From: Triglochin maritima
Taxonomy: Eukaryota; Streptophyta; Magnoliopsida; Alismatales; Juncaginaceae
DNA: 64,000 bases
Assembly: GCA_963682175.1 (NCBI GenBank)
Contig: OY821771.1
Coordinates: 16,243,001 to 16,307,000, forward strand
Direction of reading: 5' to 3'
Numbering within the stretch: the first letter of the stretch is position 1; each line of letters begins with the position of its first letter. The translations under genes and the position numbers were made by a program. The notes under the pieces are model-generated. The model made no database searches, was not told where the DNA came from, and saw nothing but the letters and a program-made list of their open reading frames with translations. This document shows positions 56,220 through 64,000 of the stretch, piece after piece.

Positions 56220-57821
56220 TATTGCTGGTGAGTTGGGACATTCTGCCTGTTGTCGGTCGACCGGTTCTTTGGGTCGTTCGACCGGAACTTAAGTGTACTG
56301 AGTAGATTTACATGATTTGTTCAACCGATTGTATATTGCGTTCGACCGATTGTATGTTGTTTGACAGTTGGAGGTTTGCGTTCGACCGATTATATGACTT
56401 AGAATAATAAGTGGACCCTGTCTGTTTTCGGTCGACCGAGACCCTTGAGTCGGTCGACCGATAGAATTGAATTTAATGTTGACCAGACTCCGGATTTTGA
56501 CCTCGGTCGGTCGACCGGTTTTAGACCCTTGTTCGACCGTTGGGGATTCTGTTTTGAGCGCAATGGTAGACCGTTTTACGCGTACGGTCGACCGATTCCT
56601 TTCTGGAACCGGTCGACCGAATCACCTCTTCCGGTCGACCGTTTGGGTCCAGAAAAGAATTCCTGGTTCCCATTTTGAACGCCAACTTTGTCCATGGAAA
56701 CCCGTGTCCTCGCCTTGTGCGTGAGCCGGGAGGTGACGGTGGGCGCGTGATGCGTGCCTGCCCAGGGACCGCCGTTGGGAAGAGTGTGGGTGTTCAGGAC
56801 GCGTCACCTCCGTGTATGGACCGTGACTTGAGATGGATGGTTGGGCACTTTGTAGTATAGCAGGCCTGAGGGATCGCGGATCCCAGTGTTGATGTTTGTG
56901 CGGGCACGCAACTGGCGTTGGGTGAGGTGACTACCGGCCCACGGGCTACGGAGGTCGCTGCCCTGCTTTTATAGCGGCGCGTATAGTGTTTGCGGCTCGA
57001 GGAGCCTGATGACCTGACAGACTTCGGTCTGGACCCGTCCGATGCTGTGCCGGACGTTGTGATGGACCACCGATGCTGTGCCGGTGATGCCGCCGAGGTT
57101 GTGCCGGCGATGATGATTGTTGGGCCGAGGCTGTTCCGGCTATGTTGATTCCTCGACTGGGCACCTATCGAGATGATGTTGTTATACCTTCCGGGCGACG
57201 ACCTCGTTGGTCCCTGTGGCTTCGACCACTGAGATTTGCAGATCTGTATTCTATCGGCGTGCAGGCATGACAGGGGCTCCCTGCCGAACCCTTGAGTAGT
57301 GTAGCCGCGTGTGGGGGTGCGATGTCGCGTGCTGTAAGGCTGCATGTGCCTGCAGTAGGTCTCCTCGGGAGACTCGTTGTTGACTGTCGGACTGATGTCC
57401 TGTTTTACCCTTCGGGGGAACTGTTTTCCATTTCTGTCGATGTCATGACACGCTACTAGTATGATAGGTTCATTTGTGTAATGCATGCATATAGGTGAGT
57501 TGGCATACGGGGTTTCCTTCTGGAAACTCAGGCATTGTTGTTGCATCTTTTTCAGGACCGCAGTAGGTCCAGTGGGGTGGTGATCAGAGGGCGCGCGCAT
57601 TTGGAGTCGGATCCTCTAGTCGGACCACTGAGGTCAACATGATTACGTTTATCTTCCCTTGTCGTTTTGTTGTAATCATGTATTCATTTTGGCAAACTCT
57701 GATGTATTCTGGTGCACCGCTATTTGTTTATGAGAAGTAACAGTCCCGCCTTTGATTATTGTGCTCATTGTCTTGATTATGAATTTTAAAATTTTCCGCT
57801 GTATCGGGATGTTACATAAAC

Positions 57822-58406
57822 TCTAACCTTAAATATCTTATTTGTATTAGACAATGAATAGAAATAGAGAAGGATTGCTTGTTATATGTTTATAATATCT
57901 TATTGTATTAGACAAGTTTAAAAAAATAATCTTATTGCTATCTATAACCATTCCTCAAAGTTAAGTTGGCACCGGAATTAAATTGGTTCGCTGTTGGTTG
58001 GTATCTTAAAGTTTAAAAGACATCAACTTCTTACGAGCTCTATGAAAACACATACCTACATAACTTGAGTTCAAAAACTCAAGTGAGTTTCCAGTTTTAC
58101 CCTTTCTCATTTTTTCACAATCAAATTAAAATTTAACAAAATCTTTTGGGCTTACAAGTCTTGTTTCCGGTTGTGAATGAATTGCCTTCGTGGTGGTCAA
58201 GGACAAGTTTGGCTTACTTGCAAGCTTAGCATCGCAAAAGGTTGAGGTCCCGTTTAGATTAAAATTATGTTTGAAATCATTGTTTTTTTGTTCCGTAGCT
58301 TTTGTGATGGTGTCCATTTCGAATAGTTTATTATCTAATATACATTTTCTTATTTTATTAGATGTTTGGATAAAAGCTTTGATTCACAAAATATTCTCCC
58401 AATACT
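57822..58406. other. Unrecognised AT-rich spacer
   Basis: No gene or repeat recognised between LTR C and the CACTA element. Confidence 0.5.
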
Positions 58407-58440
58407 CACTAGTGCAGAATTGGCTTTACTCGTCGCCCAA

Positions 58441-58745
58441 TAGACGTCGACCGTTACAACCACCGACGTCTAGTGTGGAGAGGACAGAATAGACGTCGGT
58501 TGTAATGGAAGACGACGTCTATGTGACATTATAGATGTCGGGTGTGGGAATAACACGTTTAGCCGACGTCTATAGTGTATAGACGTCGACCTTTAGACGT
58601 CGGTGTTTTAGTACCTTGTGAATCCGACGTCTATAGTGTATAGACGTCGGCTTTTAGACGTCGGACGTAATGGAAGACCGACGTCTATACGCCAACCATA
58701 TAGGCGTCGAGGTATAGACGTCAGTGTTACGGAACATCCGACGTA
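58441..58745. repeat. Subterminal AGACGTCGG repeats of the CACTA element
   Basis: At least ten copies of TAGACGTCGG or its complement CCGACGTCTA, direct and inverted, at 58441-58745. In En/Spm such subterminal repeats bind the TNPA-type protein. Confidence 0.85.
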
Positions 58746-60387
58746 TATAGGTCCTAAAGAAATCGGACAGACGCGCTTTCTTTCATTCATTTCAGTCGAA
58801 ACCCACCCAAACCCTAGCCGTCCCGCGACCGAACTCTCCTCCGCGACCATCCTCCGACCGATCCGCACCGTCTCCGGCACCGCAGTGAGCTCCCAAGCTC
58901 TCCTCCACTTCTCCGGCCCTCTTCTCCTTCTTCCTCCGTCTCTCTCCACATGTAGGTTTTAAGTTCGTTTTTGGTTATTTTAAGTTCATCTTTCTCCACA
59001 TATTCTTTCTAACTTAGCCTCCTCCGCATGTAGCTTCCTCGTGTCGTTTACAGCCGTTTCCTCCGCGACGTCTTCGGGAACCACAAAGAGCTCCTCCGGC
59101 ATCACAACTTTTCCCTCCTCTGGTTCGTGCTCAATTTTAGATCCTTAATTTAGGATTAGTTTAGACCAAGAATCCAACGCCAAGTTAGGATTAGTTCACA
59201 ATAATAACGTATTGATGCAAATATTGGTTAATGTGATAATCATTATTGGTTAATGTGATAATCTAAGTGTATTGATGCAAATATCAACATTTAGAATTCC
59301 TTTTATTTTCCAAGTTGATTAATGATTCAATTTGTTGGTGTGTAGCAAATGGTTTCCAAAGTAGAAAAAAAGAAATCAAAATTATGGATTGATGATGTGT
59401 AATGGCATGAGTTGTATGGTCTTGATGTGGATGTACACTCTTGACATGTAGACGTGATAAGCAACTTCTTCTCGGAGTTTTTTGCATGTGTGTTATGTGT
59501 TGATATTTGATAAACATATTCATTGGATTGATTTGGTTTGGATTGAGTTGGGTTGGTTTCAGGATTTGAAGAATTTTACATGATGTGAATGTGAGTAGAT
59601 AACTAGATATACATTTTTCTTGTTGATTTAAGGATTTGAAGAATTTTACATATCAAATTTTAAGTGGAGGTTCTGCCAAAATTTCAATAAAATTTTATTC
59701 CCAATTATTATTAATAACATGATAGTTTGTGTTTAAAATGTTTTTCTGTCAATTCAAGTAATTATTTTTAATACTTGCTTTTAATATTTTAAATGTTTAT
59801 TGCCTTAATTTTTTGAATTTTTAATATTATGATAATAACTCATTTCCCCCCTTAAACAACTTGGCCTTTAATAACCCAAAGCAAAAGATTAGACAATATT
59901 TGCTAAGTCATTCATCATATAGGATTTGGAATACAGTGGAATTATTTGTTCCTTTCATTATGTGAATGTTCAATAGTAAACCTTCATTCAGACAATGGTA
60001 TGGATTTCAGTTGGGCATGCATTTTCTATATTGCAAAGAGAAAAAGGATTTTCTTTTGACTTTTCTACTTATCTTGATAAGGAATGGTAATATGAGTGAG
60101 TTTTTATTTTGTCAAGAAACTGTTAAAAAAAACTCAATATTCAAATCCAAAAGATTATGTGTACTGCCTAAGTGGCTAAATATGTATCTCAAAATGATAA
60201 AAGAATGCGGGATCACACCAAATAATGTCTCATGTAAGATATAAAAATTGAAAGTTGGTATAGAAAGCTTTTTGTGTGTGGAAAAGTTGGTGTTTGCAAG
60301 AATTAAATTGTATGACCTTGTATCCACAGTAATACCGAAACCCAAGTAAGTTACACTACACATACGTATCTTTATACCTTTGAAGGT

Positions 60388-60507
60388 CCCATTGCGACAC
60401 ATATGTCGCAATGGGAGTACGAAGAGACACCACCTTTCTCTAAAGACAAGAATCCTGTATACACTGGAATATAGCAAAAGATTAGACAATATTTGCTAAG
60501 TCATTCA
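60388..60507 (+). other. Patchwork filler DNA copied from neighbouring sequence
   Basis: 60415-60443 equals 61007-61035 (29 bp), 60439-60462 equals 60698-60721 (24 bp) and 60473-60507 equals 59880-59914 (35 bp), all on the same strand. Adjacent blocks overlap by five bases (TCTAA) at their junction. A 28-bp hairpin (arms CCCATTGCGACA/TGTCGCAATGGG, 60388-60415) abuts the patchwork. This is what template-switching repair of a double-strand break leaves. Confidence 0.85.
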
Positions 60508-60510
60508 AAA

Positions 60511-61174
60511 ATCTAGCATACAAGCGTGATGTTTCTGAGACAATATAGTGGTTGGCTTACGGTCCGCATTCTGTTGTTATAAGTTACAGTGGTTATGATA
60601 TCAATGGATATTCTTTCTACACAGTTGTGAAGATGCGAAAAGTGCTGTTCAGAACAGTGGCGTCACCTTAATAGCAGAGTCTTTGCATGTGTCTAGTTCT
60701 AAAGACAAGAATCCTGTATACGCCGACATGTCCTATTACGGTGTAATTGAAGATATATGGGAGCTAGACTTTGTTAAATTCAAAGTACCTATATTTAGAT
60801 GCAAGTGGGTTGATAATAAAACAGGAGTTCGAGTGGATGACTATGGCTTCACTTTAATTGATTTTTCAAAACAAGGGTATAAAGGAGAACCTTTTATTCT
60901 AGCTTCCCAAGCGAAACAAGTCTTCTATGTGGCTGATCCATGTGATAAGAAATGGGCAGTAATTTTGGAAGGGAAGAAAAAAATTGTATCAGATGATAGT
61001 CTGATCGAGTACGAAGAGACACCACCTTTCTCTAAGCAAGAACCTGAGTTGAACTCAGTAGATGAAGAAATAAATGTTGAGACTTGTATGTTTAGAGATG
61101 ACCACGGTGAAGGTATATGGATTGAAAATCCATTAAGGAAAAAAAACAGTAAAGGTGCAAATTTTCTGTTGTAA
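60511..61174 (+). pseudogene. C-terminal part of TNP2-type CACTA transposase (DUF4216 region)
   Basis: Starts with a frame reading NLAYKRDVSETI, a stop, then WLAYGPHSV and SGYDINGYSFYT, matching the segment before DUF4216 in plant TNP2-like proteins. After a one-base frame shift near 60630 the frame is open to 61174: QNSGVTLIAESLHVSSSKDK, YYGVIEDIWELDF, CKWVDNKTGVRVDDYGFTL, PFILASQAKQVFYVADP, the typical DUF4216 core, and an acidic tail. The N-terminal and catalytic regions are missing. Confidence 0.88.
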
Positions 61175-61244
61175 CACATTGTAATAGACATTTAATCCAT
61201 GTCTTTACCTTATTTAATTACTTGAATTCATCTTTTATAGTATA

Positions 61245-63960
61245 ATGGCTCCGAAAAAGAAACCCACTTGCTCCGAGTCTGAAGGTTCGAAGACATACAG
61301 TACACGAGGTCCTTGTCTCATGAAAGAATTCGTGGGCAGAAGAACTAGAGACGGTAGAGTTCCAATCCAGTTTGATGACCGTCTTAAGCCCTTAGGCATG
61401 CTGTCTGATAATTGGAAAAGTTTTCTGGGTAGCTTAGCGAGGGCCAAAGTTGACATTTGTTTATCCAGTTGGGATGATGTAGATGAGAAGTTGAAGGACA
61501 CAATATGGGATAATGTGCAGGTAATGGTTCCATTATAGATTTCTATAGTTTTAGTTGAACTTTTGATATATATAAAGTTAACGTGTTGTAGGAATCTTTT
61601 GAGTTCCAATCCACTGACAAGTTGAAGAAAAAGTGGATGACATACATGTCAGTTCGTTGGAGGGATTTCAAAACAAATTTAACGAACAAGTACATATTCG
61701 GAGACTATCAGGATAGAAATCCATGCGATGTCTATAACTTTATCACTCCGAATCAATGGGAGCTATTCAGAAAATCCAGAGATAGCCCGGAGTTTGAGGT
61801 AACTAAGTTTAATTTATAATATAGTAACTGAGTTTCAAAACAAACTTGTTAGTTATTGATTTTAGTGACAATCTAATAAACTTGATTTTAGGCCATCCGA
61901 GCAAAAAACCAAAAGATTAGATCTTCTAACAAGTATACCCATCGTATGTCTCGAGCGGGGTACCACAAGTTAGACGCACAAATGATGGCTGAAAAAATTG
62001 CTCAGAAGAGACAGGAGGCAATTGACTCCGGTATGAGTGAGGAGCAAGCAAGTAACCTATCTCCTCCTTCTCCCATAGCTCGTTGTGATTCTTGGAAGAG
62101 AGCGAGAGTAAACTCCAGAAGGGAGTACGTCACAGACGAGTCGCAAGCTATCTGCTCGAAGATAGTAAGTTGCATCACTTATATATATGTTATTAATTCA
62201 GAATCATTAATTTTATATTTTTCAAATGATAGTAAATATTGTTTTAAACTTAGGACTCTCTGAAGTTGAGAGAATCTCAAGGCGAATTTGCTTCCGATGG
62301 TCGAAATGATATTCTACGCGGGGCCTTGGGAAACGACGAACACACCGGTCGTGTGCGAGGGGTAGGGAGTAGAGTTGGACTTCGACAATATTATGGGAAG
62401 ACTCAACGGTCTACTTCGACGACTGGTCATACCAAATGCCAGCAAGAGATCGCAGATTTGAAGAATACGTTGCAACTTGTTTTGGAGAGATTGGATCGTT
62501 TGCCTACTTCTCCTACCCGTCGTAAGACTGGTTCTTCCGCGGAGACTACTCCAGTTCCGCCAGTGTTCCACCCTCATCGACAAGATGATTTCGTGTCTCA
62601 TTCTCGAGAATTGGCCCTCGTCGACGGTCCCTCGTTTGGAAAGTTCGCGGATGGATCTAAATGTGCTTTATTTGTCGAAGACCCTGATCGAAGATTGGTG
62701 GGACACGGGAAAGTTTATAACATCTCCAGACACCACTTCACAGAGGTAGGAGAGGGAGAATTGAAGGTTGCAGTTGAGAGTTGCTTAGATCCTGGTGCTT
62801 TTGTGCCATTTCCGGAAGAAGAGATTGTTACTCTCGGCGATGCTATCGGTGGGTTCGTGCGTTGGCCTAGTTATTTAGTAGAGCTAAACGACAAACATGA
62901 GGTATAGTTTAACTTTGAAAGACTTTAAACTTCAAATTTGTTAACAATTGTATTTTAACGGTTCTATACATATTTGTAAGGTGTCAAGCCCCCGGAGAAA
63001 AGGGTCAAACAACCAATCTCCGATCAACATTAATTCGCTTCTAAGTAGGTGCAAAATGTTGTATCAGTGTATGGTAGGTAGGGAGGCACAATCCTTAAGT
63101 ACCTGGGAGTTGGAGGGGGATAAAGGGTTGCCTCCCGCTTTGTACGTCACCAAAGAGGATATCATGCAGTTCATGGCGATGGATTCGTTGTGTATCATGA
63201 TTATCGACGTGCAAGTGAAGTAAGTGTTCTTTTGTATACAATGAAAAATATTGAATAATTTTATCAAAACTGTAATAAATTATAATTTTTATACTTGTAG
63301 ACATCTTTACGACGCCAGAAGGTCAACCTTTCCCGAGGATCAAGTATTTGGATTTATCAGTCCATCTACATATATATACGGGAATGACGATAAATCAGGT
63401 CAACTAGGGACATTCTTTAAAGAAGAAGACAAGAAATATTATTTGCTCCCTTATCATGAGAGGTAAACTTTGTAATTCAAAGTGAAATTTTATTTTGTAA
63501 TAAACTTCTAATTATATATATAACACAGGGCTTATTGGATGCTTGTCGTTGTATGCCCAACGACTAATTCAACATATTGGTTTGATCCGTTGGGGTCGAA
63601 TAAACCAAGGGACTCAAAAAAGAAACTTCTAAATATGTAAGTTTGTTTAGTCGTGAATAAAGTAATTCGTGGATTTTTATTAGTATTATTGATTGATATT
63701 TTAACTTGTGCTAGTCAGGGCAATTAAGGTTTACAGAGCTTTAGGTGGTAGGAGAACAACCACAAAATCAGGAATAACATGACATGGAATGAGAGTACGT
63801 TCTATCCCATTTTTGTTAATTAAGTTAGGAACAAATATTTAGCGAATTCCTATGTTTGTAGTACCGGAAGCAGGTTGAAAATACGGAATGCGGTTACTAC
63901 GTGATGAGATACATGGAGGAAATCCTCGATGTGGTAACTCAAGATGTATGTCTAACCGAG
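61245..63960 (+). pseudogene. CACTA second gene: transposase-associated protein with C-terminal Ulp1-like protease fold, nine exons
   Basis: Exons 61245-61520, 61592-61798, 61892-62164, 62254-62901, 62981-63219, 63301-63462, 63529-63636, 63715-63794 and 63862-63960, with GT...AG borders and continuous phase. The N-terminal part has the plant transposase (Ptta/En/Spm) pattern: RGPCLMKEFVGR, a Trp-rich middle (KKKWMTYMSVRWRDFK), PNQWELFRKSRDSPEF and RAGYHKLDAQMMAEKIAQKR. Exon 4 ends with a conserved YLVELNDKHE block. Exons 7-9 form a C48 (Ulp1/SENP) core: YWMLVVVCPTTNSTYWFDPL and KQVENTECGYYVMRYMEEIL, where Gln and Cys of the active site are present but the usual His before Trp is Tyr. An in-frame TGA at 63780-63782 in exon 8 breaks it. 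It may continue beyond the window. Confidence 0.78.
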
Positions 63961-64000
63961 GTAATGTAGATCGTTATTCAATTGTATAGTTGTGTAGTTT

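Larger units (their letters stand above)
50874..56641. promoter_or_regulatory. CGGTCGACCG pair array of LTR C (interrupted by the nested element)
   Basis: Motif starts, as pairs: 50874/50895 and 50938/50959 before the insertion; 56254/56275, 56318/56339, 56358/56379, 56429/56451, 56508/56530, 56564/56585 and 56610/56632 after it. Spacings are 21, 21, 21, 21, 21, 22, 22, 21 and 22 bp. Several sites are degenerate (CGTTCGACCG, TGTTCAACCG, TGGTAGACCG). The host LTR is a different family from the copia LTR it contains, yet both share motif and spacing. Confidence 0.85.
50385..57816 (+). mobile_element. Solo LTR, family C (about 2.19 kb), split by a gag-only copia element
   Basis: Starts TGATAGAACCCTAACCC at 50385 and ends ...GGGATGTTACA at 57816 with a perfect 5-bp target duplication TAAAC (50380-50384, 57817-57821). 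Subtracting the nested element and one TSD leaves about 2189 bp without coding capacity or internal retroelement features. The GGGATGTTACA end suggests a Ty3 Tekay-type LTR. The U3 part holds the CGGTCGACCG pairs, and about 57040-57140 has short GCTGTGCCGG-type repeats. The 268-codon antisense ORF at 56794-57600 resembles nothing known and is probably chance in GC-rich sequence. Confidence 0.82.
58407..64000 (+). mobile_element. CACTA (En/Spm) element, left end and two genes, continues past the window
   Basis: Left terminus CACTAGTGCAGAATTGGC at 58407, sharing 13 bases with the terminus at 33077. Subterminal AGACGTCGG repeats in both orientations follow (58441-58745), then a CT-rich leader (about 58790-59000), an unrecognised AT-rich stretch (59170-60380), a TNP2 C-terminal remnant and a complete-looking second gene. 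The catalytic part of TNP2 is deleted, with filler DNA near the breakpoint, so this copy is non-autonomous. Confidence 0.85.

Noticed and set aside
56794..57600. 268-codon minus-strand ORF
   Set aside because: Lies wholly in solo LTR C, is of low-complexity Ser/Thr/Arg/Pro composition, matches no family I know and overlaps short GCTGTGCCGG repeats; probably chance in GC-rich DNA.
1..64000. tRNA and rRNA genes
   Set aside because: No cloverleaf with A and B boxes or rRNA-like sequence was noticed on reading; tRNA-like matches were only retroelement primer-binding sites. A covariance-model scan would be needed to exclude small RNAs.

Overview
This looks like a slice of nuclear chromosome from a flowering plant, probably a eudicot. 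It is AT-rich, gene-poor and packed with nested transposable elements: gag-only Ty1/copia and Athila-like LTR elements, solo LTRs, CACTA, PIF/Harbinger, hAT and a Mutator-like TIR element with OTU and PMD genes. The only convincing host gene is a six-exon type-B-like response regulator at 38060-41725. Nothing bacterial (operons, Shine-Dalgarno sites) was seen. All homology calls are from memory of protein families; no search was run.

Layout. 1-18753: a retrotransposon pile. A copia-type gag-only element in minus orientation (5' LTR 17327-18753, gag in three pieces, truncated 3' LTR 3641-3972) is split by a complete Athila-like gag-only element (5219-12590) and by a 3.7 kb solo LTR (12947-16633). 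To its left are Athila-like LTR fragments, a solo LTR (1950-3177) and part of another copia LTR (1-609). 18754-21320: broken hAT transposase and the right end of a CACTA element. 21839-28741: a large TIR-bounded element without recognisable transposase, holding a 266-bp tandem repeat and a solo LTR (25592-26801). 28742-31798: mostly unrecognised, with a diverged duplicate of the response-regulator promoter and a 712-bp foldback element. About 31799-37410: a PIF/Harbinger element whose SANT/Myb gene is cut by a CACTA element (33077-35590), itself cut by a solo copia LTR (33120-34660). 38060-41725: response regulator. 42738-44450: Harbinger remnants. 44902-49273: a TIR element with convergent OTU-protease and plant-mobile-domain genes. 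50385-57816: a 2.2 kb solo LTR split by a young gag-only copia element (50982-56219). 58407-64000: left part of a CACTA element with the C-terminal part of a TNP2-type transposase and a multi-exon second gene ending in a Ulp1-like protease fold.

The most unusual signal is not a gene. Several unrelated LTR families carry short palindromes in their U3 region, arranged as pairs with a nearly fixed spacing of 19-22 bp, about two helical turns, usually ending about 90-130 bp upstream of a TATA box. In the solo LTR at 33120-34660 eight pairs of CGGTNNACCG all have exactly 19-bp spacing, while linker sequence and central dinucleotide vary freely. The TIR element at 44902-49273 shows an analogous design: each end has a short first exon followed by a first intron holding six palindromes at exactly 33-bp period. 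These look like phased dimer-binding sites or hairpin-forming arrays and are the best candidate for something undescribed here.
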